A DNA stretch of 64,000 nt, taken from positions 124,001 through 188,000 of the forward strand of contig NZ_JADWYO010000004.1 of the NCBI RefSeq assembly GCF_022414595.1, read 5' to 3'. The position numbers and the translations under genes were made by a program. Origin of the DNA: Streptomyces sp. MUM 203J. GTDB lineage: Bacteria > Actinomycetota > Actinomycetes > Streptomycetales > Streptomycetaceae. Positions within the stretch are counted from its first letter, which is position 1, and each line of letters opens with the position of its first letter. Below, in pieces: positions 19,302-28,077 of this stretch. The notes under the pieces are model-generated. The model was not told where the DNA came from. It did no database searches and saw only the letters and a list, made by a program, of their open reading frames with translations.

Positions 19302-19543
19302 GCAGTCATCAGCGCCGTCCTGAGGGGGATTTCCTCCTGGGGCGGCGCTGTCACGTTACGGAGAACGCAAGGCATACATGACGTTGCGTCGGCATCGAAC
19401 GGGACACGGTTGGACGGCGGGTCGGTGTCCTTGTGCGGCAGCGGCTGCCGATGCCTTGACCTTACCTCTCGCGAAGCGCACGCTTTCGGCCGCTTGACCG
19501 AAAAGTTGCGTCCCTGACAAGGGGCCAAGGGGAGGGAACCTCA

Positions 19544-19897
19544 GTGAACTGGTACCTGGCCGTACTCAAGAACTACGCCGGATTCAGCGGTCGTGCCCGC
19601 CGCAAGGAATACTGGATGTTCGTTCTCTTCAACTTCCTCGTCGCGGTCGTCCTCGCGGGCATCGGCATGGCGATCGAGACGACGATCCTCTCCGCCGTCT
19701 ACTGGCTCGCCGTGCTGATCCCGAGCCTGGCCGTCGGTGTCCGCCGGCTGCACGACACCGGCCGCTCGGGATGGTGGCTGCTCCTCGCCTTCGTCCCGCT
19801 CGTCGGCGCGATCATCCTGATCGTCTTCTTCGCCGGCGAAGGCGAGACCGCTCCGAACAAGTACGGTGCCAACCCGAAGCTCGCGCCCGCGGCGTGA
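19544..19897 (+). CDS. DUF805 membrane protein
   Basis: A 117-residue protein of the DUF805 family: NYAGFSGRARRKEYWMFVLFN at the N-terminus, then helices around residues 30-50, 52-68 and 80-98, with the conserved VRRLHDTGRSGWWLL between the last two. The GTG start at 19544 follows GGGGAGGGAACC. Function unknown. It converges on the next gene, with a shared hairpin between them. Confidence 0.85.
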   Translation: MNWYLAVLKNYAGFSGRARRKEYWMFVLFNFLVAVVLAGIGMAIETTILSAVYWLAVLIPSLAVGVRRLHDTGRSGWWLLLAFVPLVGAIILIVFFAGEGETAPNKYGANPKLAPAA

Positions 19898-19931
19898 GAC
19901 ACCGCTCCGACCGGGTCTAAGCCCACACGGA

Positions 19932-19974
19932 ACGAAGGCCGGACGCGCCACGAAAGCGCTGCTCCGGCCTTCGT
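19932..19974. terminator. Bidirectional hairpin terminator
   Basis: Twelve-bp perfect arms ACGAAGGCCGGA (19932-19943) and TCCGGCCTTCGT (19963-19974) lie between the convergent DUF805 and membrane-protein genes. Confidence 0.75.
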
Positions 19975-19981
19975 CACGCCG

Positions 19982-20725
19982 TCACTCCGGCCGCGGATCC
20001 GGGGCCGTGAGGTCCGGGCTGGTGAAGCCCGTGCCGGGGGAGCGGCCGAGGGCCGACGGTGGCGCCGGGGCCACAGGCGTCGTGCCGGGCTCTGCCAGGA
20101 CGGTGCGGAGGAACGGGAGGATGCCCCGCTCCACCAGGGCGTGCCGCCAGGCCTCCCGGGCCCGGGAGATCTCGTCGGGCAGGTCGCCGCCGGGCTCCTG
20201 AGTGGCGTGCACCTCGGTGGAGCGGTTCCGCAGGGCCGTGACCAGCAGTCCGATCGCGGCTGTCAGCAGGCCGGCGGCCGTGACGGCGGCGAAGAACCAG
20301 CCGGCTGTGACCAGCGGATCCGCGACCTGCGGCGGCGGGTCCAGCAGCTTGAGGACGTATCCCACCAGAAGCAGGACGAGCGCTGCCACGCCGGCGAGGA
20401 CCGGAGCCAGGACGGTGATGACGACACCGATGCCCGCGCCCCGGGCCGTCTCGTCGCCCGAGCCGCCGAGCACGGACGCCATGACGGCCACGCCCGACGG
20501 TCTGCGGTGCTCTGCACGGACCCGTACGAAGTGGTCGTACTCGGCGGCCGCCGCCGTGCTGATGACGGCCGAGGCGTCCATGGCCATGGTGCGCAGCTGT
20601 TCGTTGTTCAGCCGCTGTCCGACCGCGGCCAGTTCCGGGCGGTCCTGCGCGGTGCGCAGCACCTCGTCCAGCAGCCGCTCATAGTCGGCGCGGTCCTCCG
20701 GCAACAGGTGCGGAGCACTCTTCAT
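19982..20725 (-). CDS. Two-helix membrane protein of unknown function
   Basis: A 247-residue protein not assigned to a family. The N-terminal half is soluble and helical (residues 1-75, HLLPEDRADYERLLDEVLR), then two long hydrophobic segments lie at about 103-130 and 142-168, followed by a soluble tail rich in proline. Start at 20725 (MKSAPHLL) follows GGGGGATC; an ATG-less upstream extension is possible. No partner gene is obvious; it is monocistronic. Confidence 0.75.
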   Translation of the reverse strand: MKSAPHLLPEDRADYERLLDEVLRTAQDRPELAAVGQRLNNEQLRTMAMDASAVISTAAAAEYDHFVRVRAEHRRPSGVAVMASVLGGSGDETARGAGIGVVITVLAPVLAGVAALVLLLVGYVLKLLDPPPQVADPLVTAGWFFAAVTAAGLLTAAIGLLVTALRNRSTEVHATQEPGGDLPDEISRAREAWRHALVERGILPFLRTVLAEPGTTPVAPAPPSALGRSPGTGFTSPDLTAPDPRPE

Positions 20726-20855
20726 GTGCGATCCCCCGATACTCCCGTGGGGCGTTGTACGCCCGCGCAACAACGGCAGTTGGGCACGCTGATGGTAGAG
20801 CCGTCACGGTGAGCGGTGACAGAGGGTTCCGGGAATTCGCCTTCCCCGGATGCGC

Positions 20856-21947
20856 TCAGTCATGTAGCGGGAGCTGCCGGACCAGCAGCTTTCCGGCCAT
20901 GGTCACGCCGCCGTCCATGGCGATGGCCAGCCCGTCCGCGTACACATGCGGGCCGTTCACCGCGGGTCCGCCGCCCTCGCCGTCGGGACCGTCCTCCGTG
21001 CCGACCTCACCGAGGAGGTACGGGATGGGGCTGTGCCCATGGACGACGCGCTGCCCGCCGTAGGCCTCGAGCAGCTCCCGCACGGCGGTGGAGCCGCCCT
21101 CGTCGCGGAACGCGAACCGCTTGGTGAACTTGCGGAACAGGTCCCAGCACTCGTCGGCGTCGTTGCGGTTGAGGATCTCGTGGACGGTGTCGTTGACGTC
21201 CTCGATGGTGCCGCCGTATTCCAGGTAGGCGGTGGTGTCGGAGTGCAGGAGGAGGTAATCGTCCTGCACGGCGACCGCGTCGAGGCGGGACATCCACTGG
21301 AGGTGGACATCCTGGAGGCGGTCCATGTCGTTCTTCTGGCCGCCGTTGAGCAGCCAGGCCGCCTGGAAGGTGGCGGTGCCCGCACCGGAGTTGACGGGGG
21401 CGTCCCCGAACCGTTTGGCGCCGAGCAGCAACAGCTCGTGATTGCCCATCAGGGCCTTGCAGTAACCGCCAGCTGCGGCGGCCTCGGCGGACAGCCGCAT
21501 GACCAGGTCGATGACGCCGATGCCGTCGGGGCCGCGGTCGGTGAAGTCGCCCAGGAACCACAGGCGGGTGTTGCCGGCCGCCCAGCGCCCGTCGGCGTCG
21601 ACGAGGCCCTGTTCGCGCAGGGCGACGACCAGTTCGTCGAGGTAGCCGTGGACGTCTCCGACGACGTACAGCGGGCCGGGAGCGTGCCCCCCGTCGGCAG
21701 TGGGGTCGGCGTCGGGCTCCGGGGGCGGGGTCACCGCCACCTGGAGGGTGTCACCGCGGTTGATCACCGGCAGGTCCCGCTCGGTCGGGGTGTACCCGTC
21801 CGGGTGATCCCCTTCAGGCAGCGCATTGCCGGGATGATCGTCGGCGGACTGACCGCCCTGTACCGGCACCTGGGCGTACGGAGGTACGCGGAAGTCGCGC
21901 AACGTCGCCGTCCGCACCACGGGTCCCTGACCGGCCCCCTGAGTCAT
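20856..21947 (-). CDS. Calcineurin-like metallophosphoesterase
   Basis: A 363-residue protein with the dinuclear-metal phosphatase motifs in order: GDVHGYLDEL, GDFTDRGPDG, MGNHELLLLG and a late VVHGHSPIP. They supply the Asp, His and Asn ligands of the PPP-type (serine/threonine phosphatase or symmetrical ApppA hydrolase) fold. A proline-rich N-terminal stretch of about 85 residues precedes the domain. The ATG at 21947 follows GGAGGGG; a GTG five codons earlier would overlap that site. Substrate unknown. Confidence 0.85.
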   Translation of the reverse strand: MTQGAGQGPVVRTATLRDFRVPPYAQVPVQGGQSADDHPGNALPEGDHPDGYTPTERDLPVINRGDTLQVAVTPPPEPDADPTADGGHAPGPLYVVGDVHGYLDELVVALREQGLVDADGRWAAGNTRLWFLGDFTDRGPDGIGVIDLVMRLSAEAAAAGGYCKALMGNHELLLLGAKRFGDAPVNSGAGTATFQAAWLLNGGQKNDMDRLQDVHLQWMSRLDAVAVQDDYLLLHSDTTAYLEYGGTIEDVNDTVHEILNRNDADECWDLFRKFTKRFAFRDEGGSTAVRELLEAYGGQRVVHGHSPIPYLLGEVGTEDGPDGEGGGPAVNGPHVYADGLAIAMDGGVTMAGKLLVRQLPLHD

Positions 21948-22281
21948 CGACCCCTCCACCACCGTCGCGACGCCCTACACCTCGCGGACCGGCCTGGTCG
22001 GGGCGGCCCGCGGTGTCGTGCGCCCATCATAGGAATGAGCCTTGTGCTCTGTGACGCACCAGGGGTGGTGAATCGGCGAGCACGCTCGGTTCACCGGTTG
22101 TTTTGCCCCAATTGGGAAGGTCTCGCTCGGGGCGGAGCGGAAACCGGACGGATCGGTGCCAGGTGTTGCACCGGTGTTCCACTGGTGTTCGCCCAGGGTT
22201 GACGCCGGGTTCCGCCCGGCCGGATGGGGCTGGATCTCAGCCCGTCCGGTGTGAGAGGAGGAACGCCGGGGCGCGAGCGTG
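21948..22281. other. 334-bp intergenic region
   Basis: Between the start of the metallophosphoesterase and the end of the LacI gene. It should contain the phosphoesterase promoter; I see no gene, strong hairpin or recognisable operator. Confidence 0.5.
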
Positions 22282-23397
22282 TCAGGGGTGGCGTGGTGAG
22301 CGGGGCGGGCTGACCGTGGTGCGGGGCGGCCTGCGCTGGGACGACGTCCGCACGATCAGGTCGGTCGGTATCACCTGCTGCACCGGCCGGTCACTGTCGA
22401 TGCCCTCGATCGCGTCGATCAGCAGCTGGACGACCGCCGTGCCGATCCGGCGCGGCTTGAGCGACAGCGTGGTGATGGGCGGCTCGGTGCTCGCGTACAC
22501 GGTGGACTCGCTGCAGCAGACCAGCAGCAGGTCGTCCGGGACGCGCAGCCCGTACCGCCGTGCTGCCGCCAGCAGGTCCGTGCCGTTCGGGTCGAACAGC
22601 CCGTACACCGCGTCCGGCCGGTCCGGCCGGGCCAGCAACCGGTCGGCGGCCACCGCGCCTGCACACGGGTCGTGGGCCGGGTACGCCTCGTACACCGGGT
22701 CCTGTCCGACCCGCTTGCACCAGTTCAGGTACGCCTCGGTGGAGAGGCGTGTGTACGTGTCGGTGGAGGTGCCGGTGAGGAGCCCGATCCTGCGGGCCCC
22801 GGCCTCCGCCAGGTGGTCCAGCAGGCCGAGCACGGCGGCCTCGTGGTCGTTGTCCACCCAGGCGGTGACCGGCAGGGTCCCGGCCGGCCTGCCGTCGGAG
22901 ACGACGGGCAGGCCCTGCCGGACCAGCTCGGTCACGACCGGGTCGTGGTCCGACGGATCGATGACGACCGTGCCGTCCAGGGCGACGTTCGACCAGATGT
23001 CGGCCGGGCTGCGCCGCGAGGTCGCCGGCAGGATCACCAGGGCGTACCCGCGGGCGAGAGCGGCGGAGGTGGCCGCCCGGGCCATCTCCGCGAAGTAGGC
23101 GAACTCGGTGAAGGTGAAAGGTTCATCCCCGTACGTCGTCACGGTCAGGCCGATGAGGCCGGATTTGCCGGTACGGAGGGTGCGCGCCGCTGCCGAGGGC
23201 CGGTAGCCGAGCCGGTCCGCGACCTCACGGACATGGCGGCGGGTGGTGTCCGGGAGCCTGCCCTTGCCGTTGAGCGCGTCTGACACGGTCGTGATGGAGA
23301 CGCCCGCCGCGGCGGCCACGTCCCGGATGCCCGCGCGCCCCTGCCGGCTGCTCCGGGCCTGTGCCCGGCTCACCTGGTGCTTCCCTGCTGCTGTCAT
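22282..23397 (-). CDS. LacI-family transcriptional regulator
   Basis: A 371-residue LacI/GalR protein. The HTH is at residues 23-47 (GIRDVAAAAGVSITTVSDALNGKG), followed by the hinge helix (RPSAAARTLRTGKSG) and a periplasmic-binding-protein core (about 76-345). There is no sugar-utilisation operon next to it, so the regulon and ligand are unknown; Streptomyces has many such orphan regulators. It is divergent from the hisC-like gene. Confidence 0.9.
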   Translation of the reverse strand: MTAAGKHQVSRAQARSSRQGRAGIRDVAAAAGVSITTVSDALNGKGRLPDTTRRHVREVADRLGYRPSAAARTLRTGKSGLIGLTVTTYGDEPFTFTEFAYFAEMARAATSAALARGYALVILPATSRRSPADIWSNVALDGTVVIDPSDHDPVVTELVRQGLPVVSDGRPAGTLPVTAWVDNDHEAAVLGLLDHLAEAGARRIGLLTGTSTDTYTRLSTEAYLNWCKRVGQDPVYEAYPAHDPCAGAVAADRLLARPDRPDAVYGLFDPNGTDLLAAARRYGLRVPDDLLLVCCSESTVYASTEPPITTLSLKPRRIGTAVVQLLIDAIEGIDSDRPVQQVIPTDLIVRTSSQRRPPRTTVSPPRSPRHP

Positions 23398-23823
23398 GGC
23401 GAGCCGATAGTAGGGCGACCGGCGCGGGGTGGGACGGTCGCATATTCACTTGTTGACAGGCACGTTTCTGCATGGTCGAGCCCGGTCAAACGTATGGAAT
23501 CCCAAGTAAGTTGGGGGATCCTACGGCAGTCAGCCAGTGGTCCTCATGCGCGGGCCCGGTCTCTGGACGAGGTTTCGAAGAGTCTGCAACTCACCCCCAC
23601 GGGGGATGCGCGCCACGGCGCGAGCCACCGGCGCGCGACGATTTCGCGTGCGCTCCCCCTGGGGCGGCCCGGACCGTCTCCGGCGCGGCCGATGTCCCGG
23701 ATCAATCGGGGACGGGGTCCCGGATGAGCAGACCGAACTTCCGGTCGGCCATTCGCACGGAAGCGGAATCCTCATAAGGTGTGCAGTAGTCGGTTGGTAC
23801 ATACGGTCGAGGAGGACCACACA
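23398..23823. other. 426-bp divergent promoter region
   Basis: Between the divergent LacI and hisC-like genes. It should hold both promoters. TTGTTGACA near 23452 is a candidate -35 region. No gene or clear palindromic operator was found. Confidence 0.5.
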
Positions 23824-24906
23824 GTGAGCGAGACCAGCCCCAAGCTGCGCGCCGTGCTGGACGACATCCCCACGTACAAGCCGGGCAAGCCGGCGGCTGC
23901 CGACGGCCCGGTCGCGTACAAGCTGTCCTCCAACGAGAACCCGTATCCGCCGCTGCCCGGGGTGCTGGAGAGCGCCCTGGCCGCCGCGCACGGCTTCAAC
24001 CGTTACCCGGACATGGCCTGCACCGGGCTGATGAACGAGCTGTCCGAGCGTTTCGGGGTGCCGGTGACGCATATCGCGACCGGTACCGGGTCCGTGGGTG
24101 TCGCCCAGTCCCTGGTGCAGTCCACCGCCGGTCCGGGTGACGAGGTGATGTTCGCCTGGCGGTCCTTCGAGGCGTACCCGATCATCACTCGGATCAGCGG
24201 GGCCACCGCGGTCAAGGTTCCACTGACCCCGGGCGCGGTCCACGACCTGGACGCGATGGCCGCCGCGATCACTGACCGAACTCGACTTATTTTCGTCTGC
24301 AATCCGAATAATCCGACTGGCACGGTGGTGCGCCGGGCCGAGCTCGAGCGCTTCCTCGACCGGGTGCCGAACGATGTCCTGGTCGTGCTGGACGAGGCAT
24401 ACATCGAGTTCATCCGGGACGATCAGGTGCCGAACGGCATCGAGATCTACCGGGACCGGCCGAACGTGGCGGTGCTGCGCACCTTCTCCAAGGCGTACGG
24501 CCTCGCCGGCCTGCGGGTAGGCTTCGCGATCGCGCATGAGCCGGTGGCGGCGGCTCTGCGCAAGACGGCGGTGCCGTTCGGGGTGAGCCAGCTGGCGCAG
24601 GACGCGGCGGTGGCCTCCCTGCGCGCGGAGGACGAACTGCTGGGCCGGGTCGGTTCGCTGGTGTGCGAGCGCTCGCGGGTGTGCGAGGCGCTGGCGGCCC
24701 AGGGGTGGAAGGTGCCTGAGACCCAGGCCAACTTCGTGTGGATGGCGCTGGGCGAGCGGACCATGGAGTTCGCCGCCGTGTGTGAGGCGGCCGGTGTGGT
24801 GATCCGGCCGTTCGCAGGTGAGGGTGCCCGGGTCACGATCGGTGAGACCGAGGCCAACGATCTGTTCCTGCGGACCGCCGAGACCTTCTACAAGGAGAAG
24901 TTCTGA
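23824..24906 (+). CDS. hisC: Histidinol-phosphate/aromatic aminotransferase
   Basis: A 360-residue fold-type I PLP aminotransferase. It has the substrate-loop [29 protein letters not shown] and the PLP lysine in [15 protein letters not shown] near residue 223. The GTG start at 23824 follows GGAGG at 8 bp. It is not in a his operon, so it is the second HisC-type enzyme (hisC2-like) or an aromatic/phenylalanine aminotransferase; motifs cannot separate these. It would supply phenylalanine or tyrosine if the latter; pheA is in the same window but far away. Confidence 0.9.
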   Translation: MSETSPKLRAVLDDIPTYKPGKPAAADGPVAYKLSSNENPYPPLPGVLESALAAAHGFNRYPDMACTGLMNELSERFGVPVTHIATGTGSVGVAQSLVQSTAGPGDEVMFAWRSFEAYPIITRISGATAVKVPLTPGAVHDLDAMAAAITDRTRLIFVCNPNNPTGTVVRRAELERFLDRVPNDVLVVLDEAYIEFIRDDQVPNGIEIYRDRPNVAVLRTFSKAYGLAGLRVGFAIAHEPVAAALRKTAVPFGVSQLAQDAAVASLRAEDELLGRVGSLVCERSRVCEALAAQGWKVPETQANFVWMALGERTMEFAAVCEAAGVVIRPFAGEGARVTIGETEANDLFLRTAETFYKEKF

Positions 24907-24929
24907 GCGGCTCCGGTCCTGGGTGTGCG

Positions 24930-25304
24930 TCAGTCGGTGACGTGTTCCACCCGGATCGGGTCGCCGTCGCGGACCGTGGCCAGGAGGCGTGGGTCGTCCT
25001 CAAGCTCTCCCAGGATGTTGCATGGGCTCGCGAGCCGGGACTCCTCGCCGTGTGAGGCCGGCGTCGGTCCGTACGGCAGCGCCAGGGCGTCGCCCTCGGT
25101 CCAGAACGCCACTGTGCCCGCCTCCACCACCTGGCGGGCGTCCGCCTCCAGTGCGGCGGAGACCGGAGTCTCGAAATAGACCTCCTCGCCCCAGGTCCGG
25201 GCGGTGGAGGTGATGGGAAGAACCCCTGCGAGCGCCTTGCTCGTGGGGGTTTCTTCGATGGTCGCGGTCGTATGGCCCGCAGGCCAGGAGATGCGGATCA
25301 GCAT
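24930..25304 (-). CDS. Cyclophilin-like domain protein (TM1367/DUF3830 type)
   Basis: A 124-residue beta-barrel protein. The segment VYFETPVSAALEAD, with DIAFWPEGDALALPYGPTP-like sequence (VAFWTEGDALALPYGPTP) and late ILGELEDDPRLL, fits the cyclophilin_TM1367-like family. Function is unknown. The ATG at 25304 lies only 7 or so bases after the predicted transcription start, and the -10 (CATAAT) falls inside a perfect palindrome, so the mRNA is nearly leaderless and the gene is likely repressed by a protein bound there. It is divergent from the cyd operon. Confidence 0.7.
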   Translation of the reverse strand: MLIRISWPAGHTTATIEETPTSKALAGVLPITSTARTWGEEVYFETPVSAALEADARQVVEAGTVAFWTEGDALALPYGPTPASHGEESRLASPCNILGELEDDPRLLATVRDGDPIRVEHVTD

Positions 25305-25311
25305 GGCCGAA

Positions 25312-25328
25312 TTCAACATTATGTTGAA
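25312..25328. promoter_or_regulatory. Palindromic operator over the cyclophilin-like promoter
   Basis: TTCAACATTATGTTGAA is a perfect 8-1-8 inverted repeat. On the minus strand its centre reads CATAAT, the probable -10 of the cyclophilin-like gene whose ATG is 8 bp downstream. This is a typical repressor position; the regulator is not known. Confidence 0.7.
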
Positions 25329-25436
25329 GCTCTTCGGAAGAGGGGACCAGTGGCGTCCTCCGGGGGACCCCTCTCCCGTTTGAAGGGACCCCCCGCCGCT
25401 CGCTATGGATTCAGTGTCAGTCATAATTGCTTGTGC

Positions 25437-25454
25437 TTGTGAACACATTCACAA
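25437..25454. promoter_or_regulatory. Rex operator (ROP) of the cyd operon
   Basis: TTGTGAACACATTCACAA is a perfect 7-4-7 inverted repeat matching the known Rex site TGTGAAC-N-TTCACA, the NADH/NAD+-sensing repressor. It sits about 10 bp after the CATAAT -10 (25422-25427) and 79 bp before the cydA start, so it would block initiation when NADH is low. Confidence 0.85.
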
Positions 25455-25532
25455 GCATGCAAGGCCGCGGCCCGCGAGGCCGGGGTGCAAGCCAGGGCGG
25501 CAGCCCGTGCAGCCCGTAAGGAGAAGATCGTC

Positions 25533-27038
25533 GTGGACCTGGCTCTGGCGCCAGAGACTCTGGCGCGGTGGCAGTTCGGTATCACCACCGTCTACCACTT
25601 CCTCTTCGTCCCCCTGACCATCTCACTCGCCGCCCTCACCGCCGGTCTTCAGACGGCCTGGGTGCGCACCGGCAAGGAGAAGTACCTCCGAGCGACCAAG
25701 TTCTGGGGCAAGCTCTTCCTGATCAACATCGCCATGGGTGTCGTCACCGGCATCGTGCAGGAGTTCCAGTTCGGCATGAACTGGTCGGACTACTCCCGCT
25801 TCGTCGGTGACGTCTTTGGCGCACCGCTCGCCTTCGAGGCGCTGATCGCCTTCTTCTTCGAGTCCACCTTCATCGGTCTGTGGATCTTCGGCTGGGACAA
25901 GCTGCCCAAACGGATCCATCTGGCCTGCATCTGGATGGTCTCGATCGGCACCATCCTGTCCGCGTACTTCATCCTGGCCGCCAACTCCTGGATGCAGCAC
26001 CCGGTCGGCTACCGGATCAACGAGGAGAACGGCCGCGCCGAACTCACCGACTTCTGGCTGGTACTGACCCAGAACACCACCCTGACCCAGGTCTTCCACA
26101 CCCTGTCCGCGGCCTTCCTGACCGGCGGGGCGTTCATGGTCGGCATCGCCGCCTTCCACCTGGCGCGCAGGAAGCACATCCCGGTGATGAAGACCTCGCT
26201 GCGGCTGGGCCTGGTCACCGTCGTCATCGCGGGCATGATGACCGCGCTCAGCGGCGATGTGCTCGGCAAGGTCATGTTCCAGCAGCAGCCCATGAAGATG
26301 GCGGCGGCGGAAGCGCTGTGGGACAGCGAGGCCCCCGCCCCCTTCTCTGTCTTCGCGTACGGAGACGTGGACAAGGGCCACAACAAGGTCGCCATCGAGA
26401 TCCCGGGCCTGCTGTCCTTCCTGGCCAACGACGACTTCACCTCAGAGGTCCCCGGCATCAACGACACCAACGAGGCCCTGGAGGAACAGTTCGGGCCCGG
26501 TGACTACCGGCCCAACATCCCGGTCACCTACTGGGCCTTCCGCTGGATGATCGGCTTCGGCATGGCCTCCTTCGGGCTCGGCCTGCTCGGCCTGTGGCTG
26601 ACCCGCAAGAGGTTCCTGCTGCCACCGGTCCACCGGGTGGGCGAGGAGGAGGTGCCGCATCTGGTCCTCTTCCAGAAGCCGCTCAGCCCCAAGCTCACCA
26701 AGCTCTACTGGTGGGTGGCCCTGTGGACGCTGGCCTTCCCGCTGATCGCCAACTCCTGGGGCTGGATCTTCACCGAGATGGGCCGCCAGCCGTGGGTCGT
26801 CTACGGTGTCATGCGCACCCGTGACGCCGTCTCCCCCGGTGTCACTCAGGGCGAGGTTCTCACCTCGATGATCGCCTTCACGCTGCTCTACGCGATCCTC
26901 GCCGTGATCGAGGTCAAGTTGCTGGTCAAGTACGTCAAGGCCGGACCGCCCGAACTCGCCGAGGCCGACCTCAACCCGCCCACCAAGATCGGCGGAAACG
27001 ACCGAGACCCCGACCGGCCCATGGCCTTCTCGTACTGA
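25533..27038 (+). CDS. cydA: Cytochrome bd oxidase subunit I
   Basis: CydA oxidises menaquinol and carries haems b558, b595 and d. The 501-residue protein starts at a GTG with AAGGAG 9 bp upstream. Near the N-terminus, YHFLFVPLTI contains the haem-ligand His at about residue 22; NSWMQHPVGY supplies the second His and GWIFTEMGRQPW the methionine ligand and acidic residues. The Q-loop region lies between about 240 and 320. It leads cydA-cydB-cydCD behind a Rex operator, so it serves as the high-affinity, low-oxygen oxidase. Confidence 0.96.
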   Translation: MDLALAPETLARWQFGITTVYHFLFVPLTISLAALTAGLQTAWVRTGKEKYLRATKFWGKLFLINIAMGVVTGIVQEFQFGMNWSDYSRFVGDVFGAPLAFEALIAFFFESTFIGLWIFGWDKLPKRIHLACIWMVSIGTILSAYFILAANSWMQHPVGYRINEENGRAELTDFWLVLTQNTTLTQVFHTLSAAFLTGGAFMVGIAAFHLARRKHIPVMKTSLRLGLVTVVIAGMMTALSGDVLGKVMFQQQPMKMAAAEALWDSEAPAPFSVFAYGDVDKGHNKVAIEIPGLLSFLANDDFTSEVPGINDTNEALEEQFGPGDYRPNIPVTYWAFRWMIGFGMASFGLGLLGLWLTRKRFLLPPVHRVGEEEVPHLVLFQKPLSPKLTKLYWWVALWTLAFPLIANSWGWIFTEMGRQPWVVYGVMRTRDAVSPGVTQGEVLTSMIAFTLLYAILAVIEVKLLVKYVKAGPPELAEADLNPPTKIGGNDRDPDRPMAFSY

Positions 27039-27055
27039 GGGAGGGGAGACGCAAC

Positions 27056-28060
27056 ATGGAACTCCACGACATCTGGTTCGTCCTTATCGCCGTCCTCTGG
27101 ACCGGCTACTTCTTCCTCGAAGGGTTCGACTTCGGGATCGGCGTCCTGACCAGGCTGCTCGCCCGCGACCGGTCCGAGAAGCGGGTCCTCATCAACACCA
27201 TCGGACCCGTCTGGGACGGCAACGAGGTCTGGCTGCTCACCGCCGGCGGCGCCACCTTCGCGGCCTTCCCCGACTGGTACGCCACTCTCTTCTCCGGCTT
27301 CTACCTGCCGCTGCTGCTCATCCTGCTCTGCCTGATCGTGCGTGGCGTCGCCTTCGAGTACCGGGCCAAGCGGCCCGAACCACGCTGGCAGAGCAACTGG
27401 GAGCACGCGATCTTCTGGACCTCCCTCATCCCCGCCGTGCTGTGGGGCGTGGCCTTCGGGAACATCGTCCGAGGCGTGAAGATCGACGCGTCGAAGGAGT
27501 ACGTCGGCGGTCTCGTCGACCTGCTCAACCCGTACGCGCTGCTCGGCGGCCTCGTCACACTGACACTGTTCACCTTCCACGGGACCGTGTTCGCCGCCCT
27601 CAAGACGGTGGGCGACATCCGGGAGCGGGCCCGGAAGCTGGCCTTCGCCCTCGGGCTGGTCACCGCCGCGCTCGCACTGGGCTTCCTCACATGGACCCAG
27701 GTGTCGCGCGGCGACGGAATCAGTCTGGTCGCCATGGCGGTCGCCGTGCTCGCGCTGGTCGGGGCGGTCGGGGCCATCAAGGCGGGGCGTGAGGGCTGGT
27801 CGTTCGCCCTGTCAGGGGTGACGATCGCCGCTGCGGTGGCGATGCTGTTCCTCACACTCTTCCCGAACGTCATGCCGTCCTCGCTGAACCCGGACTGGAG
27901 CCTGACGGTGACCAACGCGTCCTCCAGCCCGTACACCCTGAAGATCATGACTTGGTGTGCCGTGATCGCCACTCCGCTGGTGCTGCTGTATCAGGGCTGG
28001 ACCTACTGGGTGTTCCGCAAGCGCATCGGCACGCAGCACATCGCGGACGCCGCGCACTGA
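27056..28060 (+). CDS. cydB: Cytochrome bd oxidase subunit II
   Basis: A 334-residue CydB with about eight to nine transmembrane helices; MELHDIWFVLIAVLWTGYFFLEGFDFGIG is the family N-terminus, followed by GPVWDGNEVWLLTAGGATFAAFP. It starts 18 bp after cydA, preceded by GAGGGGAG, and forms the oxidase heterodimer with CydA. The next gene begins 18 bp after its stop, keeping the whole unit as one operon. Confidence 0.96.
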   Translation: MELHDIWFVLIAVLWTGYFFLEGFDFGIGVLTRLLARDRSEKRVLINTIGPVWDGNEVWLLTAGGATFAAFPDWYATLFSGFYLPLLLILLCLIVRGVAFEYRAKRPEPRWQSNWEHAIFWTSLIPAVLWGVAFGNIVRGVKIDASKEYVGGLVDLLNPYALLGGLVTLTLFTFHGTVFAALKTVGDIRERARKLAFALGLVTAALALGFLTWTQVSRGDGISLVAMAVAVLALVGAVGAIKAGREGWSFALSGVTIAAAVAMLFLTLFPNVMPSSLNPDWSLTVTNASSSPYTLKIMTWCAVIATPLVLLYQGWTYWVFRKRIGTQHIADAAH

Positions 28061-28077
28061 GGCCTCACTGGCAGGGG

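Noticed and set aside
27952..28077. N-terminal extension of cydCD to 27952
   Set aside because: It overlaps cydB in another frame and lacks a ribosome site; the family N-terminus begins at MFHVKPIDPRLL.
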